A stretch of DNA of 64,000 bases. It comes from Aedes albopictus (taxonomy: Eukaryota; Arthropoda; Insecta; Diptera; Culicidae). The stretch spans positions 2,829,977 through 2,893,976 of the forward strand of contig NC_085137.1 of the NCBI RefSeq assembly GCF_035046485.1, in the 5' to 3' direction. Positions within the stretch are counted from its first letter, which is position 1. Each line of letters opens with the position of its first letter. Below are positions 1 to 12,248 of this stretch, in pieces. Made by a program: the position numbers and the translations under genes. Below the pieces are notes generated by a model. The model searched no databases. It was not told the origin of the DNA and saw nothing but the letters and a program-made list of their open reading frames with translations.

Positions 1-1388
1 AAAGAATGGACGTTATGGCATTCATCGTCGGTCGGTCTTTTGTCAAATGATGTCTGACTTTATTATGACTTGAGTTATTCTTCCCTACCATTAATAAGTT
101 CTAAAATTTTATTCAAATCCAGATGAATAGCTAATATTCAGTTCAGTGTCAACGAGACGCTGTCGTCCCGAAACCGATGATGGCCCAACCTTCCTACTCT
201 CCCGGCAGACGGTGCGCACAGAAAGAAGCTGTGTCCAACAAACGTCCACTTAATTGGCTGGAAAACAAAAATGAATATATAATGGCAGAATTATAAACGT
301 ATAATTTTGGGAGATAAATTAATATATACTGGATTCGGCATCTTTATGAAATTCAATAAACACCCATGCCCGGGCGGTCAGAGAAGAAAGCTCGTTGTCA
401 CTCGTTTCGAGAAAACGTATTTCTCACAAGTTATGTGGGATGTGTTGAGAACTTGGAAACGACAAAGAATACAAGCGATAAAACTCGTTTCATTCATGCT
501 AGGAATCATTCAGCTCTCTCTAGATATAGTTATACTTTTTGGAACAGTTTATTGGTTCTTCAAATTTCTGCAAAATAATATTCAATCACCGTACGTTTCT
601 AACTGACAAGTATGAACAACTCGTAATTCATTCTCGTTTTGCAATCATGATCGGGAACGAGACACTCAAAGTGAATGATGTCGGGACACTACTTCCAGAT
701 AGATGGGGAACGATAACAGTACCAAATTAATTAGGCTTCAGTCAATGAAGTATAAACACCGCAGTACGTCGTGAAACTGAGTTCACCAGTACTTCTCGTT
801 ATTATTATTTTTTATTCCCTATCTTTGTGAATCTTTTCCGTTTACGACTTTCAAGTTTCCGACAAATGGGACGGCTTCCTTTTATTCACCATCTTAGACC
901 AAGCTTGGAAAACAAACATGTTGTGGTTTATTTATTAATGATATATATTTCATGTTTAATTTGACCATTTACCTAAATTGGCGATAATTTGATATTATGA
1001 CAGGTTAACTTATCATAATAATAATATTAATTAATTTACCTTTTCACGAACCTGTCCACAACTTTCTGAGTACCACTGATGGAATGCTGTTCGAGGAGGC
1101 ATGAAAAAGCGAAGAAAAAACAACACAGAAAATGTTTATATTCCTTAATGCCTGTGTGCAACGCGCTTTACGCGTGGTCACCTCAGTTTTACGGAGTCCT
1201 CCGCCGACAGTCTTCACACCAGACGTGATGGCGAGCCTTTCCCGAGTTTTATCTGCACGGTTCAGTGAGATAAAAGTCGTTTACGCGATCGCACAGTCAG
1301 TCAGTGCTGCATACACTCCTCCTCTGGCCACCGTCGTCAGCCATGAACATGTGTATGTATAAATATGTCTATGGCCTAACCAACCAGG
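1..1388. other. Unique AT-rich DNA, no gene seen
   Basis: Short open frames occur (for example 307-606) but none has a recognisable domain, a coding-like composition or a plausible exon structure, so I treat them as chance. No inverted repeat or target duplication was found. From about 1130 the GC content rises toward the promoter candidate that follows. Confidence 0.5.
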
Positions 1389-1426
1389 CATAAAAGTGTG
1401 AAGGAAACCTTCTGTCTGTCAGTTCG
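1389..1426 (+). promoter_or_regulatory. Candidate TATA plus initiator core promoter
   Basis: CATAAAAG lies at 1389-1396 and an arthropod-type initiator TCAGTT at 1419-1424. The spacing from the first T of TAAAAG (1391) to the initiator A (1421) is 30 bp, which is canonical for insect TATA promoters. The 150 bp downstream is GC-richer than its surroundings and contains a possible splice donor (GTGAGG near 1526), so 1421-1525 could be a non-coding first exon. This is pattern matching only. No downstream promoter element is evident and no coding exon can be attached to it. Confidence 0.35.
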
Positions 1427-1529
1427 AGAGCGCGTCACTATCGTTTTACCTTCACTCGCCAACCTCGCGCAGCGGTGAACGTGGTTTTAATCTTTATCGC
1501 CGGCTATGCAACCTACCGACGCGACGGTG

Positions 1530-3507
1530 AGGCAGCCGAATCCAAACTGACCGTGCGGCTGTCACCCTAATACAACACATTAAGAACTGTTATCAGAGCG
1601 CACACATCAACCTTTGAGGTGAAGCGGGAAGGAAAATTAACGTTGCTGAAAATAATTTTTGAAAGTTTATGACAGTTTATTCGTAGAAATAGGCAGGGTC
1701 CCTCAGCGGTGAAGCTTTTTCCATTGATTAATTGTAAGCGTCAAATCGTGTATCGTGGATCTTTCCCACCAGAGAGTTTGGTTTCTACGAATTGTGACTT
1801 TCAATTTCTTTTTTGTTTATTTCACATTTAATCTATTGATTGCGCGTGTTTTTTTTTCTACTTTTTCTATGACCTCTTTCTTGCATCCGATCTGTACATT
1901 TGCAACAGGTGGACTTACAGGTGCACTTAGAAAGGACTCCATTTTTTGTATAGTTAGTTTGTATTGAGTAATGTTTTTCCTTAACAGGATTCACTTTGCT
2001 ATTAATAAATGATATATAAAGAAGTTTTACACTATTGAATACTCAGCTAACACACGATCGCATATGCTGTTGAAAATGATGCTAAAGTGGAGGCGATATA
2101 CGTACACTTTACACGCAGTTAAATGGAAGCATGTACGCATATGGCCTCCACTTTAGCATCCTATTCTACCTCATATAAGACTTTGTGTTGGCTGGATACC
2201 CTTCTTCATCCTGCCACTATGTTCATCCTATCGTTTCAAATATAAATAACCTCATTTTATAGGCATTCAAAGTGGCAAGAGCAACAAAACAACATTTGTT
2301 TGATACCTCAGCAGAAACATTCACGAAAATAATTCATTTTCAACGATTTATACAAATTTGAAAACTGATTCCTAAAACGGAAGTGGCGCAAAAAGGCCAT
2401 CTGCTATGGGGTGAGATGCAACTTAATGAAAACATTCAAAAATTACGTTCATCGTTTTTCGGGCATTTCAGACCCCCTTGCCCCCATCTGTCCCGCCTTT
2501 TCGTATACTGAATACAGGGAGTGTCACATTTTTCCAGACCCCCTACCACTCACCACTCAAATATGACGATGCTCGGTCACATTTGAATGACCTCTAACAT
2601 GGGTAGCGTAGTCATCAACAACCATGCGCCTCGATGTGTTACTCAATCTTCTTGGAAACACTTGGCTGAGAATTAAATCCTCAGAAAACCTTAGTTAGAA
2701 GCAAGAAAAACCAAAAATTGCCAATTATCATTGGGAAATCAAAAGATTTCCGTGGGTTTGTCTCCATGGCTTCTAGGAAGCTGTTTTACGCAAACACCAC
2801 TTTGGCACCATTCACCTATAGTGATGATCAAATCACATTCATGAATTATTTCATGAGTTGGGCCACCATTTGGAATTTTGGACTTTGTTCCCCTATTAGT
2901 TTTGTTTTTGAAAGGATGAAAATGAGAGCACTTTGCTTAAGATGGGTTCCGTTCCTTAGCTTTATCTAAAAGTTTGCCGAATAAAGTAAATGTCGCACAC
3001 GCATAGCAAAGTCACGACTTTGTTTGTTTGTTTGTTTGTTCAATCCAAGGTTGTCTCATATTATTAGATGACATTTATCCGGTAATATTTTGCAAAGTAT
3101 CAAAGATTCTGTTTTTATGGATCATTGCCTAAAAAACAAGAATTACAGCAATATTTCGAAAGTAAATAGTGTTGTGTAATTTGAAAACTCACAAAGTTAT
3201 ATTTTGACTTCCTATCTCATAGTCCAGAAAAAATAACAAAACAAAATTTTGATGGTAACCTGAAAAGTTTCTAGACGTGAATGTTTCTACAGATATTTTG
3301 AAACTTTGCAGTAGCTTTGAAAATTAATATGAAACTTCGAGAAATTCAATTAGAGCAGTGACTAACAAAGTGAGCAAAATCGTCTCCTAAGAGGGTAAAC
3401 AATAAACCGAGGGGGCGAAAATGGTAAAGCTAAAATTGGAGGGCAAAAATAATGGTAAAGGTAACGATTCTTCCAATTATTATTGAAAACTATCAATAGT
3501 ATGAAAT
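1530..3507. other. No gene seen; simple repeat and one palindrome
   Basis: A tetranucleotide run (TTTG)n sits at 3019-3040 and a short hairpin repeat at 2078-2160, annotated separately. The remainder is AT-rich without a recognisable product. Confidence 0.5.
2078..2160. repeat. Short hairpin repeat, 28-bp arms
   Basis: The arm at 2078-2105 (starts GATGCTAAAGTGGAGGC) is the reverse complement of 2133-2160 with about two mismatches, separated by a 27-bp loop. No target duplication is evident. It could be a degenerate MITE or the ends of a deleted element. Confidence 0.6.
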
Positions 3508-4821
3508 TAGAGGGTCTTGTTTCCCGGACTGAAAAAAATCCCGGGATTTTTATTTTCCAAATCCCGGGATTTCCCGGGATCCCGGGAAAAATCTGAATTT
3601 TCTAAAAAACGATGAAAAAGTTAATGCAACGATTTCTTAAGCACTTTTAATTAAATTCGATCAACTAATAACCATTATATTCGAAAGAAAATACATATTT
3701 CATAGACATTTGATTGTGTGAGGGTAGTTGGAGACATTCAAAGGTATTTGAAAATTTTCTAATAAAGTTCATCTTCTTCCGCAATAGGTTAACTTGGGCT
3801 ATAGGTTAACTTCTGTCTTATTTATCCGAAGGAATTTTTTGACAGAACTTGATGATATTTCTAGAGTAATCCCTTTTAATTTACCCTGAGACGTGAATGA
3901 ATTCTGTGTGAGAATTTTATGACGGAGTTAAAATGGCAGTGTTAGAATGGTGATTTGGTGGTTTTTTTTTCTTTAAGAAAATGTGCGACTATTTCAATTA
4001 TATGTGGATATACATTCATGTTAACATTTCAGAATTTCGATTAGTTTTTTTGGTGAAATACATTGAAGAAACTGTGGAAAAAATCCAGAATAATTCAAGA
4101 CAGACCCTCTCAACAAACTTCTTGTTAAACTGATATGAATATCTTAAAAAAAATCCTTACAAAATTCGAAAATTTATTTGTGATTTCCATTTCAACATTT
4201 CTATCCCGAAAGTCCATTGATCTTTTTTTTTCAATTAATTATTTGGCAGGATGACAAGGTATTAAATTATATTCTTCGATTTTATTGTACGGTTCGCCTT
4301 ATTTTTTTTTTGCAATTCGATATCGCTCTATTTTTCGCCATAAACCATCACAAAAATTTCTGCAGAAAATCTAAAAACGGTGTGCTGTTCCTTCTTGTAA
4401 ATAAATTAGTGATTTCTCTTAGAAATTTCGTCAAAATTATCACTTATATTATCTCTAGTGATTGTTGAAATGAACTCCGCAGAAAATTTCGCCTGGACTT
4501 AAGAACAAAATGTCTCAAAGAATATCTTTACGAAATCGTCAACAAATATTTAAAAAGGTTTTCAAAGTCCTGCAGTGGTTAGGGATTGTTTATCCGTTTT
4601 CTTTTGAAAATTCTGCGAATTTTCCTCATAATTTAAACGTAAATGTGCAAGCAGGGATGTTGAATATCATATAACAACACAGTATTCTTAAGGGATAACT
4701 CCAGAAACATCTAAAAATATTTGCAACAGTTTACATATTTACTGACCGGGGTTGATCACCGTGAACGATTATTATGCGGTTTTATTGGCAATTATCGGTG
4801 AAAAATAACGGAAACAGCTTA

Positions 4822-4876
4822 TTTTGCGTGACGCGTTTCGACCTACTATTCTTCGGTCATCATCAGACGCCTAAAA
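4822..4876 (-). ncRNA. Hammerhead-ribozyme-like motif, minimal stem III
   Basis: On the minus strand the order is GCGU (4870-4867), CUGAUGA (4866-4860), GACC (4858-4855), a loop, GGUC (4843-4840), GAA (4839-4837), the self-complementary ACGCGU (4836-4831), C (4830), then ACGC (4829-4826). GCGU pairs with ACGC as stem I, GACC with GGUC as stem II, and the palindromic ACGCGU fits the tiny stem III of dimer-active hammerheads. Predicted cleavage follows 4830. The one deviation is an extra U (4859) between the core A and stem II. Activity is not established. Confidence 0.5.
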
Positions 4877-4883
4877 CATTATA

Positions 4884-6018
4884 AAGGGTGATACGGTCAA
4901 AATTTGGTCACACAATTTTTTTCATAACTTTAGACTCCGTACACCAAAACAGCTGAATTTTGGACCAGTAATGCTACATTATATGTAGCTTATACCATAA
5001 AATTTTCATCAAAATCGATTGAGTATTGGTTGATATATAGACAAAACCATCGACCTACCGTTTTAAAATTTTGTACAAAGGCGCTCCATAGTAAATTTTC
5101 GGAAATTTAAGGTCAATAAAGCACAATTTTGATTATAGAACTACCAATACCGCTCCGATTTTTATCAAAATTTTACAGTATAGTATTATTATGAAAATAC
5201 GTTCTTAGTAAAATTTTGAGCCATTTTGTATGAATACTTTCAAAGTTGTAGCAGTTTGAATATGAAAAAAACTGACCGGGTACCACTTAAGAAAATATAA
5301 CTTTGTAACGGCTGGATCAAATTGAATGAAATTTTTACACAACATTTTAATATGCATACTACACATACAGAAAAATTTTCATTGAAATCGGTTAAGTATC
5401 TCTGGCTCTATAAATAAAACAGTAAAAATATATGAATCCTCTTTGCACAAAATTTTAAAATTGCGGATCTCAGGGTTCAACAATATCTCCGCAAATACTA
5501 GACCGATTTTGATGAAAATTTTATGGTACAAGCTACATATAATGTACCATTACTGATCCAAAAATCAGCTGTTTTGGTGTACGCAATCTAAAGTTATGAA
5601 AAAAATTGTGTGACCAAAATTTGACTTGACTCGACAAAATTTGACAAAATTTGACCACCTAAACAAATATAACTTTGTAACGGCTGAATCAAATTGAATG
5701 AAATTTTTACATAACATTTTGATATGTATACTTTACACACAGAAAAATTTTCATTGAAATTGGTTCAGTATTTCTGGCTCTATAAATAAAAGAGTAACAA
5801 TGTGTTCTTATTTTTTAATCCACTTTGTACAAAATTTTAAAATTGCAGTTTCTAGGATTCGCAATATCTCCGCAAATACTAAACCGATTTTGATGAAAAT
5901 TTTATGGTATAAGCTACATATAATGTACCAATACTGGTCCAAAAATCAGCTGTTTTGGTGTACGCAGTCTCAAGTTATGAAACAAATTGTGTGACCAAAT
6001 TTTGACCGTATCACCCTT
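4884..6018. mobile_element. TA-flanked MITE with duplicated right arm
   Basis: The ends are perfect inverted repeats of at least 30 bp beginning AAGGGTGATACGGTCAAAAT, flanked by TA on both sides (4882-4883 and 6019-6020), as for Tc1/mariner-type elements. The right half occurs twice in tandem: about 5291-5625 is repeated at about 5663-6008 with an offset near 372 bp. Long open frames are absent. It disrupts the Penelope-like fragment and is the youngest layer here. Confidence 0.85.
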
Positions 6019-6835
6019 TACATTTATTTAATACATTGCTTTAAGTACAAATACAATACAATTTACAAATCACAAAACACTTACATTCAGCTGGAATCAC
6101 CCCTTCAACTTCGTCAGTTATATAATACTAATTTGCAACACCCATCTCATGCCTACTTTCACCCAACTTTCACCCATTATGCTGTTTCACTCATTCTCTC
6201 ATACATGCAGTTTTCCTCTCACGGTTGTCTTCGCAACTGAGCTAAAAGCCCGTTGTAAGCTGAGTTGAAGTTCCCCAAGTTTACATATTTCACATATTGT
6301 TGAACATTGCCATAAATTCCAAGAATACTACCAGATCAATCTAGCTTAAAATAAACCATTTTATTTCACATTACGATATTGTGTCTGTTGATTCAGTTTG
6401 ATTATAATTGTAATGTAACGCCACATAAATGAAAAATGGAAAGGCAGTAATAAATTGTAAAATGTAAAATCAATGTAAAAACAAAAGATTTCGCCTCAGT
6501 TATGCCCATGTGGCGCCCGAGCCTTCCAAATAAACGAATAAGTAAAAAAAATGAAAAATGAATGACATAAATTCAGCCAAAATATCTGTGGTTTAATTAG
6601 TTGGACTATCATCTAAACTTGATTTAAGTAGAAATAAACTATACCTGACAGATAGCGTAGAATTGGATGGAAAAAAAGAAAAATTTCAAAGTGAAAAGAT
6701 TTGTTTTAGTATTGCCATTGTTTTATTTTCGGGAAATCCCGGGAATTTCTGAAAATTATCCCGGGATTCGGGATTTTTCAGATCCCGGGATATCCAGGGA
6801 TTTTTGTCCCGGGAAATCCCGGGCAAGACCCTCTA

Positions 6836-7422
6836 TATGCAATAAACAAACCCATGGCGATTATTCAATTATGAAAATGAATGTCTCTTATAAATCTCAG
6901 TTTGGTATAAAATCAACAATGATATCTTGGTTCAAAACATACACAAAACCGACTATATTATTTAGAATTACAAAGATGTATGGGATGTACAGTACAGTAG
7001 AATGAAACACTCATCTAGATACGGTACATTCTACGGTAGCATTTAGTAGTAAAATAGATTTAGCCTTCAAAACATAATATTTAAAAAATGCTACCTAGAG
7101 GGACGAAAACTTTTTTCTTTAGCTCAAAACGGACGCGAAAAAGATACGAAAGCACTGATTTAGAATTTCTACGAAAATACTGACAGAAACTGTATCACTA
7201 TTCAGATCTATGCCTCATTTTAAAACTTAATTTTAATAGGTTATTCGAAATTCTAGTATTTGTTCCAAGAGATATGGCTTTAAAAAATAAAATTGTTGTG
7301 CTGTGATGTGTCGGCTACATACTTCGGCCTCACATATTTCTGCTCAATGATGCAGACGGTGTCTTTTCAGCCTGATTGAGAACCTTTCTTATAATAAAAT
7401 ATCCCTTCTTTCAAACATAAGC
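6836..7422. other. No gene seen
   Basis: AT-rich sequence between two transposon nests. The open frame at 6667-7005 straddles the hAT-like right end and is not a gene. Confidence 0.5.
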
Positions 7423-7500
7423 CACGGTGTGCCAAAACCCGTTATTAACAAATAAAAATGTCCACCCCAATGGCACCCGGCATTCGAAAGATATACTATA

Positions 7501-7704
7501 AGGCAATCCATGAGACAGATGCGATCAGCTGATTTTTTTTTGTTTACCATGTATTTTTGACAATCGATGATCGGGGTGACAGTTGAACACAAAGGAATTT
7601 GTTAAGCACCGACGACACTTGACGAAACTTTGTTAAGTTGTATTCACACTGTGTTTATAGTTTTGGCTGTCACCCCCATCGCGAAAAGTCGTCATGGATT
7701 GCCT
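7501..7704. mobile_element. 204-bp TA-flanked MITE
   Basis: Terminal inverted repeats AGGCAATCCATGA and TCATGGATTGCCT are flanked by TA at 7499-7500 and 7705-7706. Excising it joins the left foldback arm into a sequence matching the uninterrupted right arm near 9970, which proves the insertion. Confidence 0.85.
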
Positions 7705-7839
7705 TATTCTAGTATGCCCTCCGAAAATTTGAAAATATTTTATCGAAGGAAACCAAAGTTTTTACAGTTTGAAGATTTTCCTCTATTTTCATAAATTAGC
7801 TCATATATGGGAATATGTATTGTCATACGGTGCTCTTCA

Positions 7840-8527
7840 AAACGATCAAAACGATCAATTCTGACTATACATGTCAATGGTTGCTCCTCCGTCATTGATC
7901 TGAACTGGTACCAGTTGCACTGTGATCCAACTGAATAAGGGGCTGGGACATTCCACTTATTCTCATAGTGCAATTTTAGCAGCTCATGCATATTTGATCA
8001 ATAACGGCGCCGGCCAAGTCCTTATAGTCAGCTGGGAAGGGAAAGGAATGTTAGAGTGTACTGGTTGTTGCTACTAGAGACCGAGAGCACTCTGCGTCCC
8101 ACAACCCGCACGGACTGGGGTATTTGTTAGACGGAAAGGATGGGAGATCTGGGAGTCACCGTTGGGTCGGTGATGCGATCCATGGATAGGGTTATTTATA
8201 GTGTTCGTGATAGATTGTGTGGTGAATAAGGTGATTAAGGTCAAGCGACACAGCACGCTTTGGTTGCATAACTTATAGGCGTTATATATACACTGTGCTG
8301 TGAGTGGAAGTTGGAAGGGAGGGAAACGACTTTTTTCAATTCGTTTCTGGTTCTAGCGATGGCTATGAACATATGAATATACATGAGTTGTATATGTAGA
8401 GAAGAGAGAGTGAGAGAAAGTGGATAGAAAGATACAAAGTAGGATGAAAAGGACGGGCCAGGGATTGAACCCATGACCTTCTGCATATGAATCAGAAGCG
8501 GTAGCCACTAGACCACCAAGCCCGTCT
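7840..8527 (-). mobile_element. Full-length tRNA-Glu-like SINE (688 bp)
   Basis: A perfect 23-bp target duplication (7817-7839 and 8528-8550, starting GTATTGTCATACGG) brackets the insert. Its 5' end on the minus strand (8527 to about 8455) is tRNA-like: TGGTCTAGTGGCTA gives an A box and GGGTTCAATCCCTGG a B box, with CAGAAGG between, resembling tRNA-Glu. The 3' end is a short repeat built on GATCGTTTT, a LINE-type tail. The body is unusually long for a tRNA SINE and may include LINE 3' sequence. Open frames inside are not genes. Confidence 0.8.
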
Positions 8528-10050
8528 GTATTGTCATACGGTGCTCTTCATATCATAAACAAATATTAACACTGCCCAACAACATTTAAAAAAAAAACTT
8601 CGTATTATGAGATGAGAAAAAAAGAACAGGTTTTAACCCTAGAAGTGTCATAGTGAAAGAATTTTTGAAAATATTGGAACGGGACTTCACAGTTCAAGAC
8701 TGAAGTTTGAATTGAGAACTTGGGGTGTTCATTGATATACGCATTAGAGTTTCTAAGGTCCCAAACCCCTATTTTTTTCTCAACCCATAACACAAGCTAG
8801 TGTTGAACGGTGCCATGAGTTCCACAAATTCCAAAAGCACAATCAATTTTCAAGCAACTTCTCTGAAAATTTGGCAACATTTCATTGAGAGGAATGTCAA
8901 TTACCGTAGTTTGAGAATCTAATTATTATTTCATAGTTCTACCTGCTACTCGAAGACAAATAAGAATGTGGCACACCGTGAGCGTTGATTACAAAAACTT
9001 TCTAAGAGTTTGGCACCGGTTTTTTTTTTGTTTTTAAGCACGTTATAAATATGTTGGTATCTTGTCGGTGAATTTGAAAACGTTTCATGGTGAAACGAGA
9101 GTTAAAGTGAATTAACAGTCCAAGGTTTTGGTATTCCTAGGAAGTATTGTAAATCGTTGGTATAATGTTTAAGACATTGAAGCTTTTAAAGTAAACCTAA
9201 ATGCCAGCTTTTTCACGTCATGTTACTAACGTGTCTTCCGTGAATTTAGAAATTTTACATTTGAATGATCATCAGTAACAACAATTTCAAGCTTTGATTT
9301 CAATTTCATTGGAGATATGCATACTATCGCTTTATTTATAAACACGTTGAAAACACCTACTGAGTTTTGTCACAGTATCGCAAAAAATGTGATATATAAT
9401 CAAGATTTCAGATGAATTACAAAATATATATTCATTGCGAGGAATCATAAACATGAAACATTGAAATAATATTCTATGAAGTTACTATATTTTCAATATA
9501 CTTTATCATATCTTATTTTTTCAAACCACTGTAATTTGCGATTCAAAGTTTCAATAAAACGTTGTCAAATTTTCAGAAAAGTTGTTTGAATGTTGTATCT
9601 TTGGAATGGTGTTTGTGAAACTTATTAATATTTGTTTATGATTTGAAGAGCCAATGAAACATCCTATGACCATATTGCCATAAATGAGCTAATTCTATTA
9701 AAATAGAGGAACATCTTCAAACAGTAAAAACTTTGGTTTCCCTCGATAAAACATTTTCAAATTTTCGGAGGGGATGCTAGAATAGTATATATTTCGAATG
9801 CCGGGTGTTAGTTTGAAGTATATTTTTATTTGTTAATAGTGGTGTAAGGCACACCGTGCGTGTATATTTACTCATATAAGAAAATCCTATAGAAATGACT
9901 CAAAATCTTCAAATCACAATAACTTTAGATTCCCTCGATGAAACATTTTCAAATTTTCAGAGGAGATACTAGAAAAGTATATCTTTCGAATGCCGGGTGC
10001 CATTTGGATGAACATTTTTATTTGTTAATAACGGTTTTTGACACACCGTG

Positions 10051-12248
10051 AAGCTGTATATTCAAGATGAACTGTTCAAATAGTCATCAGTTATTTGATT
10101 GAGCTCGTAGATTTCCTTCGTAAGCAAGCATAATTTACATTGTCGGGATCGCGTAAGTTACACCTAGTAACTTTTATGCTGATAATAAACTTTAGCAAAT
10201 TAACATAATCACAATGACTTGTTTTAAAGCTATTATGCGTTTTCAAGTACGTTTACATCGATTGAATATCCAAAAACAACACGAAAAAGCAGCCTATAAT
10301 TTAAAGAAGGATTAGTTAAGTGCCACATTGGCCACAATAAATAAACCCATCTGTAATTTCCATAACTTATTATGAGATTATGCTCAGATCGATCATGAAC
10401 AGTATTTCACAATAGTCTAATATTATGTAACTCAAAGTTCCCGACTAGAAAAGTGTAACAAAAATATAACACAATCCTAACATACCAACATATTTATAAC
10501 TCATTGTGATATAATCATGTTCAGCATCCTTGGTGTTTTCAAAATACTACAACTCAATTATAACACATTATGCTATAAATGATGTTTGACTCATTGAACT
10601 CATTGAATTATTATTTAGTTTTGGGTCTTCGGCATTTATTAAATGATGTTATAAAATTATTTCAAATTTTGATAGAAATTAGTAAACCTGAGGCTGAAAT
10701 TCATATCACATTTTGTTATAGTTTTGATATGATTATAACAAAAAAGATTATAATATTGACTAGACTAGTGTACTTTTTGTTACAGCTGCAGTTATTTTAA
10801 CATCATCCTGCATCTACTTTATAACATAAAAGTTATAGAAAAATATTATAACATTATAGCACAATATGATATAAACTTGATATAATTTTCCAATCGGATG
10901 ATGTACTTCTTCAGAGTATAAATAGATTTGGTTGATTTGTTTTCTGAGAATTTTATTCGTACCCAGTTAGATGCTTTTTGTTATGAATCTATTATTATAG
11001 ATACTAAAAAAATCTTGCCAGCTCCATCAAAGTTATCAAATAAAAGGAACATTGCTTATATCTAGGCTTTTGACATACCTTACATACATTTGACATATAT
11101 TCAAATGTAAAACTTAAAATATATAAATTTTGAACTTCGCAGTCACTTGCGTTTTTTTTATGTATGTGTCCCATTTACAACTATGTAAATTACACATGCC
11201 ACCTAGACTGCGATGTATTAGTTATTTTCTTCAATTGATAACAAATGTTTCATTTTTGCTCTGGTCTTCATATCGGTTTTGCCAAAAAGCATCACCCTTT
11301 TCGTTTTTATCTGCATTGCTTTTCCAGTGCAACGAACCAGCCGGTTTCCGTCACTCCTGCGTAGGCACAAATCGTTTTTCTTGGAAATCGTTCGTCCGTG
11401 CTTCCGAGCCTCTCTTCACTTGCCAATGCCTACATCAAATGATTCTTCCTTTCGGAAAAAAATCGACAAGAAAAAGCACGCGGAATCAGTCATCCTTGGT
11501 GAAATACAAACTAAACAAGTGAACTAAATATTCCCCCATTTTCCGCCCAAAAACCACTGATTAACTTTTAAATATTTTAATGAACTTGAAGTGGATGAAA
11601 CAAAAAAAAAAATCTAGGGCGATTGTGTTTGCTAAGCTGCTCCGGGCAATTTTGTTCCATTTCGATGCTCATCCGACCAAGTTACTACTAGCGGCGGACG
11701 AAACAATTCAATCCAATAACCCAATATAATGTTTACAACCGTTTTATCCATCTCGCTCTCGTCCCGCACAAATCCACAAAAATCGATGAAAATGCTTTCA
11801 ATTTAATCAACACGGGTCGGTTCATAGCTGGAAATAACCTCTAATTTTATCCCAACCAACAACGCCTGCTTCTCGTTGATCATAACGAAACGGTCGTGCA
11901 AAGATTTTTGCCATCTCGAAATTAGTAGATGCTGAAGTACAGTTACATACACCTGCTGAAGTGAACTTATTATCGTAGATATAGATATACGGATCCGGGT
12001 TTTGCACGTCTGTATTCGTTCGCTGCCCAGCGAGGTTATGCAGGAGACATAGAGTGTTCTTCGGGCGAGCACAAACTCAGAACTCAGAAAGCAGCAACGG
12101 GGCCCAGACAGAGGAAGCTCTTATACGCATGATCTGTGCCTTGGCTGGAACTGGAGATACATATGATGGGAAATGGAGAGGAATAGATGGACTAGGATAC
12201 CAGTCTTTGCCAGACTGGACGAAAACGCTGACGTGTTGATATGTGTAA
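10051..12248. other. No recognised gene; AT-rich then unique DNA
   Basis: The stretch at about 10440-10880 has weak mirrored ends (CCCGACTAGAAAA against a diverged copy near 10875) and many TATAAC motifs, so it may be a decayed MITE without a provable target duplication. The 130-codon frame at 11130-11522 has no recognised domain. The region 11800-12230 is GC-richer and appears unique, but no exon can be defended. Confidence 0.4.

Larger units (their letters stand above)
4741..6277 (-). mobile_element. Penelope-like retroelement fragment with hammerhead motif
   Basis: The insert is bounded by a perfect 13-bp direct repeat AGTTTACATATTT (4728-4740 and 6278-6290). Removing the nested MITE (4884-6018) leaves about 400 bp. 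On the minus strand it contains a hammerhead ribozyme core, which is known from the repeated ends of Penelope-like elements. No GIY-YIG or reverse-transcriptase coding sequence is present, so this would be a truncated copy. Family assignment rests on the ribozyme motif and target duplication, not on protein homology. Confidence 0.55.
3508..6835. mobile_element. hAT-like non-autonomous element with CCCGGG-rich ends
   Basis: Perfect 12-bp terminal inverted repeats TAGAGGGTCTTG bound the element. Both subterminal regions (about 3523-3595 and 6729-6825) carry several copies of the palindromic motif GGGATTTCCCGGGA. It is flanked by 8-bp direct repeats TATGAAAT (3500-3507) and TATGCAAT (6836-6843), one mismatch apart. 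An 8-bp duplication with clustered subterminal repeats is typical of hAT transposons, but no transposase frame remains. A Penelope-like fragment and, within it, a TA MITE are nested inside, so the element is older than both. Confidence 0.75.
7423..10050. mobile_element. Long foldback element, CACGGTGTG ends
   Basis: CACGGTGTGCC at 7423 is mirrored by GACACACCGTG ending at 10050, flanked by possible 4-bp duplications AAGC (7419-7422 and 10051-10054). The left arm, about 7423-7815 once the nested MITE is removed, is an imperfect inverted copy of the right arm. The right arm is present twice in tandem (about 9660-9860 and 9900-10050). No transposase frame is visible. The superfamily is unclear because a 4-bp duplication fits several groups. 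Confidence 0.6.

Noticed and set aside
8455..8527. Functional tRNA-Glu gene on the minus strand
   Set aside because: A and B boxes are present but the anticodon arm is degenerate, and the sequence is the head of a 688-bp insert with a 23-bp target duplication, so it is a SINE.
11130..11522. 130-codon plus-strand frame as a gene
   Set aside because: No recognisable domain, an overlapping frame of similar quality (11279-11527), and low-complexity flanks. Length is within chance for 64 kb.
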